Assembly (NCBI GenBank): GCA_022560615.1
Contig: JADFSR010000020.1
Location: 1-64,000, forward strand
Direction of reading: 5' to 3'
Length of the DNA stretch: 64,000 nt
From: Gemmatimonadota bacterium
GTDB taxonomy: Bacteria > Gemmatimonadota > Gemmatimonadetes > Longimicrobiales > Gaopeijiaceae
In this document: in pieces, positions 1 to 7,975 of the stretch
Position numbering within the stretch: the first letter of the stretch is position 1
How the letters are laid out: the number at the start of each line of letters is the position of its first letter
Position numbers and translations under genes: made by a program
Notes under the pieces: generated by a model
The model's database searches: none
Told to the model about the DNA's origin: nothing
Seen by the model: only the letters and a program-made list of their open reading frames with translations

Positions 1-12
1 AGGGGGCCCAAG

Positions 13-516
13 ATGACGATTTACTATGTGGAGAGCGGCGTCAGGAAGTTTGCTGACCTCGCAAGGCAGTTGGCGGACGATTTAGGCGTCAGCCTGCGCG
101 CCCTCAAGCCCTTCCTGAGAGGGTGGTACGTCTCAGCGCAGGACGATCTCGAAGAGGCGGGCGAGGACGTGTCCGACATGGACGACGTCGGCACCCTGAA
201 GGGCACGCTGGCGGCGCTAATCGCTGAAGAGGAGACTGAGGAGCCGTCGAAGAAGAAGCTGCCGATGACGGTGATTCAGCCACCGTGGAGACGGATGGCG
301 GAGGAGCATCTGAAGCACTTGGACCCAACGGAGTATCAGCGTCTGAAGAGGCGGAGGGAGCTGGAAGATCACCTAGACCAAGTGGCGGAACGGGCGAAGG
401 AAGCGTACAAGACGAGCGTGAGGAAGCTGTCGGCGGAGAACCCGGGACAGGAGTCGTTCATAATGCAGTCGGTACAGGAAGTCGTGACGAGAGACATACT
501 GGACCCGACGAGCTAG
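13..516 (+). CDS. Hypothetical protein of the integrated element
   Basis: This is a 167-residue soluble protein with no family that I recognise. An AGGGGG stretch six bases before the ATG serves as ribosome binding site. The N-terminal part (about residues 1-60) looks like a small alpha/beta domain. The middle is acidic, with runs of Glu around residue 72, and the rest (about 85-150) is charged and probably helical, with KRRREL-type runs. There is no signal peptide or membrane segment. It runs towards the leftward replication operon and converges with the small HTH gene that ends at 578, so it belongs to a separate transcription unit of the element. A structural, DNA-binding or regulatory role would all be guesses. 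Confidence 0.6.
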   Translation: MTIYYVESGVRKFADLARQLADDLGVSLRALKPFLRGWYVSAQDDLEEAGEDVSDMDDVGTLKGTLAALIAEEETEEPSKKKLPMTVIQPPWRRMAEEHLKHLDPTEYQRLKRRRELEDHLDQVAERAKEAYKTSVRKLSAENPGQESFIMQSVQEVVTRDILDPTS

Positions 517-577
517 GGGGAACTCGGCCAGATCAGGGACCGCAGGTGCCCGGTTCGAGGAGGGAGCATCCTGACGC

Positions 578-907
578 TCAATCCTCCTGGGAAGGTAGAG
601 TCATCTTGGGCCTCAGCGCCTCCGGCAGCATCAACGGCCAGTCCCGCGGCTCGAAGGTCGGCCAGGCGTCCGTGGGCCCTATGGCGAGGTGGGTGCGAAG
701 GTGGGCCGCGATGTACGGAGGGACACGCCGCTCCCCTCGGCAGTAGTCGGAGACCCTATGCTCCGAACAGACGCCGAGCTGGCGCGCAGCTTCCGGCTGA
801 CTCCACCCGAGTTCCTTTAATGCCTGTCGGAAGGCCCTCGGAATACACGGTGGCGCACTCAGGCGACGGGCGCGCTGGGTCAGGGTCCGGCGGTAGTCTG
901 GGCTCAC
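578..907 (-). CDS. Small XRE-type helix-turn-helix protein
   Basis: This protein of about 109 residues is the last gene of the leftward element operon. Residues around 25-70 form an HTH (ALKELGWSQPEAARQLGV, then a recognition-helix-like VSDYCRGERRVP), which resembles Cro/CI-type DNA-binding domains. The C-terminal tail is Pro-rich and has no recognised domain. I chose the GTG at 907 because it overlaps the stop of the preceding gene (GTGA), as at the other junctions of this operon. A GTG at 916 is also possible and would add three residues. It probably regulates the element's own genes. The target operator is not evident. Confidence 0.6.
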   Translation of the reverse strand: MSPDYRRTLTQRARRLSAPPCIPRAFRQALKELGWSQPEAARQLGVCSEHRVSDYCRGERRVPPYIAAHLRTHLAIGPTDAWPTFEPRDWPLMLPEALRPKMTLPSQED

Positions 908-1482
908 AGGCACCACTCGTCGTCGTAGTCGTCTTGCGTCTCCCGCCGCGTGATGATCAAGAGCACCGTCAAGCCAGGGGAGTACGGCGAGGCAGGGCTA
1001 ACCTCAACATTGAGGCCCAAGCCTTTGCAGATCGTGACGAACGACGCGAGCGCCGCGCCGTCGACACCATAGGGCTCGGAAGTAACGGCGTACCTGCCAT
1101 CTGGCATGAGCCACATTCGTACGTGGTCGAGGACGGGGTACCCGCCGCACCCGCACGCGTCACGGTTGACCACGCCGGGCGGCATGCGGCAGTCCAGCCC
1201 CGCAGCAAGGCGTAAACACGCAGGGATTTCGGATCGAACCCAACCCACAGGATATTCGGGAGGGGCGTGTCCGGTAGCGGATTCGGTCTGCGAGACATCG
1301 CTGGCCGCGACGAGCGCCTCGAGCTGCGCAAACGTCTCGGGTCGGATGGCTCGCCGCCCTGTCTCCCAAGCGGCGATGAGCGACCTGCTCACGCCCAGGA
1401 GCGCCGCGACTTGCTCTTGGGTGCCTAACTGCAATCGGAGAGCGCGGAAGTCCGTAGGGGTCACGGCGGATTGGGTTTTCAT
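904..1482 (-). CDS. XRE-family transcriptional regulator with unknown C-terminal domain
   Basis: The protein has 192 residues. An HTH_XRE domain lies near the N-terminus (about residues 11-55: LGTQEQVAALLGVSRSLIAA, followed by a WETGRR motif), as in phage and plasmid repressors or antitoxin-like regulators. The rest (about 75-190) is unassigned and contains a CGCGG cluster and a long hydrophobic strand near the C-terminus. The ATG at 1482 follows a clear AGGAGG and overlaps the previous stop codon in ATGA form, which is better than the far-upstream in-frame start. The operon position suggests control of maintenance or excision of the element. Confidence 0.7.
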   Translation of the reverse strand: MKTQSAVTPTDFRALRLQLGTQEQVAALLGVSRSLIAAWETGRRAIRPETFAQLEALVAASDVSQTESATGHAPPEYPVGWVRSEIPACLRLAAGLDCRMPPGVVNRDACGCGGYPVLDHVRMWLMPDGRYAVTSEPYGVDGAALASFVTICKGLGLNVEVSPASPYSPGLTVLLIITRRETQDDYDDEWCL

Positions 1483-1757
1483 AGGTCTGCCTCCTGCTGG
1501 TGCACTTGGAATTGGTGAGCGGCCTCGCGCCAGGCATCGAGCACAGCTTCGTAGGCGGCCCGCACGTTTAGCCGTGCCGGCTCCGAAGGGGCCGCCTCCC
1601 AGGCGGTCAATTCGATCCAGAAGACGGCTGACGCCTCTGCCACGATGTCCCACGATGATGCCCACGCGCCCAGCCCTGGCGGTGCCACCTTGGCCACGTC
1701 GGCGGCGAGGCGCTTGCACAGTTCGGTGCCACGGGCCCGGCGCTCGTCTGGGGTCAT
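1479..1757 (-). CDS. Small hypothetical protein of the element operon
   Basis: This 92-residue, mostly helical protein of unknown function starts MTPDERRARG. It is recognised as a gene mainly by its arrangement: the ATG overlaps the stop of the primase-like gene (ATGA at 1754-1757) and its stop overlaps the start of the next gene (ATGA at 1479-1482). It is Ala- and Trp-rich and has no membrane span or recognised motif. Translational coupling suggests synthesis in fixed ratio with the replication protein, so an accessory role in replication or segregation is possible but unproven. Confidence 0.55.
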   Translation of the reverse strand: MTPDERRARGTELCKRLAADVAKVAPPGLGAWASSWDIVAEASAVFWIELTAWEAAPSEPARLNVRAAYEAVLDAWREAAHQFQVHQQEADL

Positions 1758-4501
1758 CGTCGGGTCGGCTCCAGGAGGAGATCGGTGGGGTCGGGTTCCG
1801 GCTCCATGTCGGCCTGGGCCGGGCCGTTGGGCAAAGGCGGAGGGGTGGTACCGCTCCATGGGTCGGGTGCTTTCGTCGCAGGAGTGTCGGACACGGGGAC
1901 AGAAGGGCCAGAAGTCGCTATTCGAGAACCGTCGGGGTGGCTTTCGTCCCTTTTGTCCCTCTTTCGCAGGATGTGCGGGTTGATCTCGAAGACCTTGGAT
2001 GGACGGCCGCCAGTGTCCTTGTCCAATCGAGTGCGGATGTAGCCCCGGGACACCAAGTCGTCTAGGACGGGCTGGAAATCGTCCTTCAACCGTAGGCTTG
2101 GCCGTGAGTCACATGCGCGATGTAGCTCTCGGACCGTGCGCTGCTCTTCGGGTAGCGTCAGGGCACGGTCCAGCACGTAGCGGGCGTTCACCACCAGCGT
2201 GTCGACGCCAGCCTTGCCGGTCACCTTCACCACATGGCTGGCGATGGCCTGCACCAGGCGGATGGCGGCCTCCATGGCCCAGCCCGGTATGGGCTCTGCA
2301 TACGGGTCATTCACCCCCTGGTCCGCTCGATCCGCGACGGTGAGGAGGGCGGCGATACGGGCCCCGTGGTCAGGCAGCTTCCCGGCCCATCCAGGGATAG
2401 AGGCCAGGGGACCTCCGGGGCGCATGCCCTCTTTCCTCATCTGCTCGAGGCGGTAGACACCCTCCTGAGCCTCCGGCGACATCTTGAGGACCCGGTCCGA
2501 CGGGGCCAATAGGGCCGGAAGGTTTAGCAAGCGGGTGACGGCGTCCCCGTACCGGCCAACAGCGGCCAGGTCTAGCGCGGGCACGTCGGCACCGACCAGG
2601 ATGTCGTCCCAGTCCACGGTGGGCGACACCCAGATGAAGCGGTTCAGCACTCCCCTTTGCTTCATCGTCTGGGCGTTCAGCATCCCGTGAATGATGCCGG
2701 GTTGGATGCCCACGAGCAGGGCGAGGTTGGCGGAGGGAATGTCCACGCGGGGTCGGGACACGCGGTTCACGCGCATTGCCCCGCCGTCCCAGCCGTGAGT
2801 CAACGCAGCAAGGCGGGAGTCACCGTTCCCGTATCGGCCTGATGCCACTTCGAGGAGGGTGGCCTCCGAGTCTACGCAGGCCACGCGGCCGCAGTTGTCG
2901 GCCATGATGCGGACGAGCTCTTCTTCGGTGGCGTCCTGAATGAGAAGCTGAAAGTCGCCGCGGGGTGCACCCTCTGCCTTCGTATGCTCCGCCACCGCGT
3001 TCTGGTACGCGGACTGATCCTCGTCGCTAGCCTTCTGGTTCGCGGCTTTCTTCCTCGCGCGCGCCAACCGTTCCTCTGCCAGCTTCAGCCGCTCTGCCGC
3101 CGCTCTCCTCTCGGGGCGCTGATCCCTCGCACGTTTCGCCTCCCATCGCTCGATGGGCTCTTTCACGCGCTCGATAAGCGGCGACTTTCCGGTGCCGGAC
3201 GGCATCTCGATCCCGACGAAGGTGTGGACGGGCTTCCGCCATTGCCGCCGGGGACAGATCTCTACCAGCGCCTGGCCGACCACCGCCACGGATACCGCGC
3301 CCAGCACGGCGGCCACCGCCGCGTCCGATGGGGCCTGGGTGGCGCGTTGGATCGTCAGGGCCATGTCCCGCAGGACAGGAGGAAGCACCTCCACCGGGAG
3401 TCGGTCGGGCTCCGGCGGGCCAGGAAGGCGGGGGTGCTCAGGCCACTCTTTCGGGGACTCAGTCGGGGTTTCGCGTTCCTCCGTCGTGAACTCGACGTCG
3501 GAGCCGTCCATGCTGTCGGGCAGCGGAACCTCGTGGGCAGCGCGAGGAATTAGGCAGCGCCTCACAGCGTCGTCGCCGAATAACTGCCTTAGGTCGTTGT
3601 AGTCAGTCGGGTGATCGAGGTCGCAATCCTTTTTGCACTTTTGGTCCTGGCAGTTGGCGTCCAACGGGAAGGTGGGTATCGCCACCTGGGCGTCCGTCTC
3701 CTCAGCGGCACGGCGAGCAGCCTCCACGCCGGGGTTCCATGGAGTGCCGTCTGGGCGCTTCGTCCAGAAGTCGTTGTCGGCCGCGATGATGAGCTTCGAG
3801 TCGGGAAACTTCTCGGCCATCCTCTTCGTGACGGCCGCAAGGTTGTCGGCGTAATACGCCACGGCCACAGGTGCGCCGGTCGCCTCGTTGATGCTCGCTC
3901 CGGTCGACCAACCCTCGGTGATGTAGATGATGTCTCGAGAGGCTGTGCGCGATCCGATGCTCGCCATCGTGCCCTTGATCCAGCCGTCCGCCATGAACCG
4001 CTTGACGCCGTCGGCGGTGATCGTCTGAAGGCTGACGATTTCGTTGTTGTCGCCGCGCATCGGCGCGATCAGCTTCTTACCGTCCTCGGTCTGACGCAGG
4101 CCCGTGGGCTTGATGCCCTTGTCCTGGAGGTACGGGTGGTCGGCCTCGGCCTTCGGCCCACCCTTCCAAATTGCCTGCGCCTTAGCCTGCGCAACGGCTC
4201 GCCTCTTCTCGCGGTCGGCCTTGGCCGACGCTGCGCGTTCCTTCCACTCGCGCCGCTCATCTTCGGTCGGTTTCGTCTCGCCGTTCTGGATTTGCCACGC
4301 CTCATCGACACCAGTGCGGTGACAGCCGAAGACGGCGCCGCGCTGATCGGTGTATGCCCGGTACCAGCCCGAGCCCGAGCGGTGGGTGCCCTTGTCACCC
4401 CCAGCCTTGAAGCGGTGGAGCTTGTGGTCGAAGAGGATCTCAGGCGGCCGGAGATCGAACTCGGCCATGCGCGTCATGAGTTGTGCCTCGGCGCTCATCA
4501 C
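1754..4501 (-). CDS. TOPRIM / DUF3987 primase-helicase-like replication protein
   Basis: This is a 915-residue replication protein of the kind carried by phages, satellites and plasmids. An N-terminal region with a primase-associated character is followed by a TOPRIM domain (about 190-290) with the acidic motif ITEGWSTGAS and the downstream IIAADND. A Cys-rich stretch (CQDQKCKKDCD) comes next. The DUF3987 (YfjI-like) NTPase-type domain follows, with a P-loop MPSGTGKSP and a probable Walker B CVDSEATLLE. The C-terminus (about 790-870) looks like a winged helix (TVRELHRAC, then DLVSRGYIRTR). Two adjacent ATGs (4501, 4498) compete; AGGAG is better spaced for the second. The gene overlaps the upstream HTH gene. 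It probably initiates element DNA synthesis. Confidence 0.85.
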   Translation of the reverse strand: MMSAEAQLMTRMAEFDLRPPEILFDHKLHRFKAGGDKGTHRSGSGWYRAYTDQRGAVFGCHRTGVDEAWQIQNGETKPTEDERREWKERAASAKADREKRRAVAQAKAQAIWKGGPKAEADHPYLQDKGIKPTGLRQTEDGKKLIAPMRGDNNEIVSLQTITADGVKRFMADGWIKGTMASIGSRTASRDIIYITEGWSTGASINEATGAPVAVAYYADNLAAVTKRMAEKFPDSKLIIAADNDFWTKRPDGTPWNPGVEAARRAAEETDAQVAIPTFPLDANCQDQKCKKDCDLDHPTDYNDLRQLFGDDAVRRCLIPRAAHEVPLPDSMDGSDVEFTTEERETPTESPKEWPEHPRLPGPPEPDRLPVEVLPPVLRDMALTIQRATQAPSDAAVAAVLGAVSVAVVGQALVEICPRRQWRKPVHTFVGIEMPSGTGKSPLIERVKEPIERWEAKRARDQRPERRAAAERLKLAEERLARARKKAANQKASDEDQSAYQNAVAEHTKAEGAPRGDFQLLIQDATEEELVRIMADNCGRVACVDSEATLLEVASGRYGNGDSRLAALTHGWDGGAMRVNRVSRPRVDIPSANLALLVGIQPGIIHGMLNAQTMKQRGVLNRFIWVSPTVDWDDILVGADVPALDLAAVGRYGDAVTRLLNLPALLAPSDRVLKMSPEAQEGVYRLEQMRKEGMRPGGPLASIPGWAGKLPDHGARIAALLTVADRADQGVNDPYAEPIPGWAMEAAIRLVQAIASHVVKVTGKAGVDTLVVNARYVLDRALTLPEEQRTVRELHRACDSRPSLRLKDDFQPVLDDLVSRGYIRTRLDKDTGGRPSKVFEINPHILRKRDKRDESHPDGSRIATSGPSVPVSDTPATKAPDPWSGTTPPPLPNGPAQADMEPEPDPTDLLLEPTRR

Positions 4502-4704
4502 TCCTGCGCCTCGGTACCACCTCTGGCCAGCCAGGCTCGAACTCTGTCGCGGTCAAAGCGGAGCGCGCGGCCAAGACGCACGGCGGGGATCTGGCGCGCC
4601 CGCGCCAGTTCATAGATCCTCGGGAGTGGAAGGTCCAACTCCGCGGCGATGTCCTTGGCGGTCACAAGCAGGGGGAGTGGACCGCCGGGTGCAGAAGTGC
4701 TCAT
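4498..4704 (-). CDS. Excisionase-family (AlpA/HTH_17-like) DNA-binding protein
   Basis: This 68-residue protein is almost entirely one MerR-like winged HTH: LLVTAKDIAAELDLPLPRIY, then ARQIPAVRLGRALRFDRDRVRAWL. This pattern is typical of AlpA/Xis-type directionality factors and small regulators. The ATG at 4704 follows GAGGAG at a six-base spacing; an in-frame TTG just upstream is less likely. It is the first gene of the leftward operon and lies about 300 bp from the tRNA-Lys gene, where an excisionase is often found in integrated elements. It could equally regulate the replication gene that it overlaps. Confidence 0.75.
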   Translation of the reverse strand: MSTSAPGGPLPLLVTAKDIAAELDLPLPRIYELARARQIPAVRLGRALRFDRDRVRAWLARGGTEAQE

Positions 4705-4932
4705 CAAGATCTCCTCGTTGGATTAAGGCATCCTTTCCTCCCTTTGTCCGAGTTCTGTTGTGTCCCGCTGTTCTAGCCGGAACTGGTCACAATCGGATTG
4801 AATATGAAACCGATGAATTGGTCAATGATTCTTGCCGTGCCCTGTCGTGCTCCATGGGCCGGGCCCGGTCGTCCCAGGCCTCCTTCCGTGGACCTGTCCT
4901 AGATCTTCCGTTACACGATGTTACACACGGAC
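4705..4932. other. Non-coding edge of the integrated element
   Basis: No convincing gene is visible between the excisionase-like start and the tRNA terminator hairpin. The stretch 4795-4830 is locally AT-rich (GGATTGAATATGAAACCGAT) and is a candidate promoter region for the leftward operon. An attachment core is expected close to the tRNA 3' end, but its partner copy is outside the window, so the exact boundary cannot be fixed. Confidence 0.45.
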
Positions 4933-4980
4933 ACAACAATGGGCCTCCCGAACTACGCCCGGGAGGCCCACAATCGTTGT
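4933..4980 (-). terminator. Probable terminator hairpin of tRNA-Lys
   Basis: A long inverted repeat has the arms GGGCCTCCCG and CGGGAGGCCC with a short loop, extended by ACAAC/GTTGT flanks. Read on the minus strand, it lies about 20 bases after the tRNA 3' end and is followed by a T-rich ATTGTTGTGT stretch. This fits a rho-independent terminator for the tRNA transcript. It could instead be part of the element's attachment or recombination region. Confidence 0.6.
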
Positions 4981-4999
4981 GCCTATTTGTTTCCCTGAG

Positions 5000-5073
5000 T
5001 GCCCCACCGGGGAGTCGAACCCCGAACCTACTGATTAAGAGTCAGTTGCTCTAGCCAGTTGAGCTAGCAGGGC
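5000..5073 (-). tRNA. tRNA-Lys (anticodon CTT)
   Basis: On the minus strand the sequence folds as a normal cloverleaf. The acceptor stem pairs GCCCTGC with GTGGGGC (two G-U type pairs), and the D-arm begins TAGCTCAACTGG. The anticodon stem ACTGA/TCAGT encloses loop CTCTTAA (anticodon CTT, Lys). The T-arm is CGGGGTTCGACTCCCCG. The discriminator is A and no CCA is encoded. The integrated element lies directly downstream of the 3' end, the usual side for tRNA-targeting integrases. Confidence 0.95.
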
Positions 5074-5185
5074 AGACCCGACCGAGACAACCCGGTGGGG
5101 AGCCGAGAAAGCTACCCAGCGAGGTTCGGGGGTCAACCCGAAGCCAGCGCCGTAACGGCGATCGATTCGGTCCTGCAAACAGCCG

Positions 5186-5722
5186 CTAGCGCGCGGACCT
5201 TCGGAGCTTCTGAACGGCCGCGTCGAGCTCTTGCAGAAAGTTGGAGCGATCCCGCTTCCCGAAGGGCGCGGGACCACCCGTGATCTCACCGGACTCACGC
5301 AGGTCGGCCATCAGCTCACGAGTCGCGATCGCCTCCCCGATCGAGTCCTCGGTGAAGGTTCTGCCGCGCGGACTCAACACCTGCGCTCCCTCTTCGAGGC
5401 AGCGCCCCGCCAGCAGGATGTCCTCGGTGACTACGATGTCTCCCGGCCCCGCGATGTCTACGATCCGATCGTCGGCCGCGTCCAGTTGGCCCCCATCCTT
5501 GACCACCTCGAGCTTCAGCCACGGCTCTGGGGGCACCCGCAGCCACTGCGCGGACACGAGCACCACGCGCAGGCCGTACCGCTTGGCCACGCGGTACGTC
5601 TCTTCCTTGACCGGGCAGGAGTCCGCGTCGACGAGAATTCGCGGCGACGTGCTTATCGTGCGCCGATCCCGTGGTGGATCGTCGCCACGAAGGACGCCTC
5701 CGCCTCTTCGCTCTGCCCCCAC
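5186..5722 (-). CDS. YaiI/YqxD family protein (UPF0178, DUF188)
   Basis: The family is recognised from the N-terminal ILVDADSCPVKEETYRVAKR, the middle DIVVTEDILLAGRCLEEGAQ and the conserved LSPRGRTFTED block. These proteins have a PIN/NYN-like fold with conserved Asp residues and are suspected nucleases, but no activity is firmly established. The family usually starts a few residues before the first VDAD motif. Here no ATG, GTG or TTG lies there; the nearest standard start is the ATG at 5722, which overlaps the preceding hydrolase gene by 70 bp. The true start may be a non-standard codon near 5650. Confidence 0.8.
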   Translation of the reverse strand: MGAERRGGGVLRGDDPPRDRRTISTSPRILVDADSCPVKEETYRVAKRYGLRVVLVSAQWLRVPPEPWLKLEVVKDGGQLDAADDRIVDIAGPGDIVVTEDILLAGRCLEEGAQVLSPRGRTFTEDSIGEAIATRELMADLRESGEITGGPAPFGKRDRSNFLQELDAAVQKLRRSAR

Positions 5723-6582
5723 GCTTCGGCCTGCGCGCGGATGGGGCGCGCCGCGACGATCTGCTCGAGCGAACGGCCCTGCTCCATGAGATCCGCGACG
5801 GCATCGCGCATGGTCTTGAGCGCATCGCGGTACCGGCGCAGATCCTCCCGGTTCGAGAGCGCACCGTGACCGGGAATGACCTGGGTCTCGCCGTCCATGA
5901 CCGCGAGCGCAGTCCCGGACGCGGCGATCATGCCATCGATCGATCCCCCGGTCGCGGTGTCGATGAAGGGGAAGCGATCACGGAAGAACGTGTCCCCCAT
6001 GTGCACGACGTTGGCGCGCTTGAAGTGCACGATCGCATCGCCGTCGGTGTGCGCGTTCTCGACGTGGAACGCGTGCAGCTCGTCACCGTTCAGATGGAAG
6101 GTCACGTCTTCGGTGAAAGTGACCACGGGCCAGGCCCCCTCGGGGACCGCGGGACTCTCGGCAGCGGGACGCCCGATGCGCTCGAGCACCTGATCCATGC
6201 TCAGCCGATAGCGCACGTTCTCGTGCGCCACGATGAGCGCGCCGGTGCGTCCCAGGTTCTCGTTGCCGCCCGTGTGGTCCCCATGCCAGTGCGTATTGAA
6301 GACGAAGCGCACGGACTCGGAGGTGATTTCGGCGATCGCCGCGAGGATCTTGTCGGTGAGCGGAGCGAACTGGTCGTCCACGATGAAGACCCCGTCCTCG
6401 CCGACCGACAATCCGATGTTGCCACCCTGTCCCATGAGCATGTAGATGCCGCCGCCCAGAGACTGGGTACGGATCTGGACCGCGTCGAAGTCCTGGGCGG
6501 TGAGTGGGGCCGTGAGCCCGAGGGTGCTGAGAGCGACAACAGCGGCCATAACAGAAGCGATGACGGCGGCGAAACGGCGCAT
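5653..6582 (-). CDS. Secreted metallo-beta-lactamase-fold hydrolase
   Basis: The protein has 309 residues. A clear signal peptide (MRRFAAVIASVMAAVVALST through to an AQ-type cleavage site near residue 30) sends it to the periplasm. The metal site is visible: HWHGDH at about residue 98, a downstream HTDGDAIVHF and a final GHG near residue 240. The family includes glyoxalase-II-like and quinoprotein-relay-associated hydrolases that bind two metal ions. The substrate cannot be read from sequence. It resembles the other secreted MBL protein at 10704 only in fold. It overlaps the long reading of the YaiI-type gene. Confidence 0.85.
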   Translation of the reverse strand: MRRFAAVIASVMAAVVALSTLGLTAPLTAQDFDAVQIRTQSLGGGIYMLMGQGGNIGLSVGEDGVFIVDDQFAPLTDKILAAIAEITSESVRFVFNTHWHGDHTGGNENLGRTGALIVAHENVRYRLSMDQVLERIGRPAAESPAVPEGAWPVVTFTEDVTFHLNGDELHAFHVENAHTDGDAIVHFKRANVVHMGDTFFRDRFPFIDTATGGSIDGMIAASGTALAVMDGETQVIPGHGALSNREDLRRYRDALKTMRDAVADLMEQGRSLEQIVAARPIRAQAEAWGQSEEAEASFVATIHHGIGAR

Positions 6583-6731
6583 GGGTCCATCTCCGGCGAT
6601 CAGTGGCGGGGGATGCGGAAAATGGGGTCTTGCGGGCCCCCGCGCACGTGGTCTGGCGCTTCTCCACCGGGGGTGTCACGATGGCGACTTCACGTCCTGA
6701 TCCGCTGGAAGTCACGAGCGAGGAGCATCCG
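6583..6731. promoter_or_regulatory. Divergent promoter region between MBL hydrolase and M29-like lipoprotein
   Basis: This 149-bp space separates two divergently transcribed secreted-protein genes, so both promoters must lie here. I see no clear sigma-70 boxes or dyad operator. The only firm signal is the AGGAG (6721-6725) that sets the ATG at 6732. Confidence 0.4.
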
Positions 6732-7922
6732 ATGTCCCGCATCCTATCTGCTGTGCTGGTGACCCTGATCCCCTTCCTCCACGCCTGCGGCGATACGGCC
6801 AGGTCCAGCGACGGCATCGCGGACGCGTCGGCCGAAGCAAGCGCCGCGATCGACTTCCAGCGGGTCGCGGACGTGCTGCTCGTGCGGCTCGATCTACAAC
6901 CGGGCGAACGCGTGCTGCTCGTGGCACTGCCCGGGCGCTTCGATCCGCTCATGCCACTGCTCAGGACAGGCGTCGAGTCGGCCGGCGCGGTAGATCTCGG
7001 CGTGTGGGCCGTGGAGGGCGAAGCCCCCGACGACTGGGCCACGGACTTCACCCGCAGCTTGATCGGGCAGCCCCGGGATGCGCTCGCCGGACTGCTCACC
7101 GATGTGGACGCCGCGCTCATGCTGCCCGGCCCGACCCCCGCCAACCCCGTGTACGCGGCGATGCAGGACGTGCTGCGTGGGGACCGCGGCCGCACGATTC
7201 ACTTCCACTGGTTGGGCGCGTACAACCTGGACGGCACGCTCCGGGCCATCGACGAGATGGTGGACGACTTCTACGTGAGCGTGCTTACCGACACGGACTA
7301 CGCGGCGTTGGGCGCAGCGCAGCGCGCGTTCGAGGACGCCATGCGCGACGCGACGGTGCGGGTAACCACTCCCGCGGGAACGGACATCTCGTTCCGAATC
7401 GGTGACCGGCCGGTCACCAAGCAAGACGGGGACGCGTCCGCGGCACGGGCGCGCACCGGGCGGAATCTGATCGATCGAGAGGTGGAGCTTCCCGCGGGCG
7501 CGATCCGCGTCGCGCCCATCGAGGAGAGCATCGAGGGCACCATCGTCTTCCCACCCTCCGTCTGGGGCGGGGAGCGGACGGAGAACCTCACGCTCCGGTT
7601 CGAGCGCGGCGTGATGGTCTCGCTCGAGGCGTCCGCAGGAGCTGATGCTGCGCTGAGCGAGATCGAGGCCGCAGGCGACGCGGGTAAAGCGTTCCGGGAG
7701 TTCGCGCTCGGCTTCAACCCCCTGCTCGCGATACCCAGCGCGGGCGAGCGGTGGATTCCCTACTACGGGTACGGCGCGGGTGTCGTTCGGCTCTCGCTGG
7801 GGGACAACACGGAGCTGGGCGGGACCGTGGCCGGTGGCTATGTACGCTGGAATTTTTTCGTGGATGCGACGGTCACGGTCGACGGCGAGAACTGGGTCGA
7901 GGGTGGTCGTTTGGTGCGGTAG
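6732..7922 (+). CDS. Lipoprotein related to M29 aminopeptidases
   Basis: This 396-residue exported protein starts at an ATG preceded by AGGAG. A signal peptide ends in a lipobox-like LHAC around residue 17. The body has the layout of the thermophilic M29 metallo-aminopeptidases (AmpS/aminopeptidase T): an N-terminal part beginning VADVLLVRLDLQPGERVLLV, and a C-terminal part with EFALGFNPLL, then GYGAGVVRLSLGDNTELGG. M29 enzymes remove N-terminal residues from peptides; an exported lipid-anchored version is unusual. The similarity is distant and I cannot name all metal ligands. Downstream peptidoglycan peptidases on the same strand suggest a role with cell-wall peptides. Confidence 0.65.
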   Translation: MSRILSAVLVTLIPFLHACGDTARSSDGIADASAEASAAIDFQRVADVLLVRLDLQPGERVLLVALPGRFDPLMPLLRTGVESAGAVDLGVWAVEGEAPDDWATDFTRSLIGQPRDALAGLLTDVDAALMLPGPTPANPVYAAMQDVLRGDRGRTIHFHWLGAYNLDGTLRAIDEMVDDFYVSVLTDTDYAALGAAQRAFEDAMRDATVRVTTPAGTDISFRIGDRPVTKQDGDASAARARTGRNLIDREVELPAGAIRVAPIEESIEGTIVFPPSVWGGERTENLTLRFERGVMVSLEASAGADAALSEIEAAGDAGKAFREFALGFNPLLAIPSAGERWIPYYGYGAGVVRLSLGDNTELGGTVAGGYVRWNFFVDATVTVDGENWVEGGRLVR

Positions 7923-7975
7923 CTCGTTCGCTTCCGTGCCCCACGACTGACCCGCAGACCCTCAGGAGGAAGACG

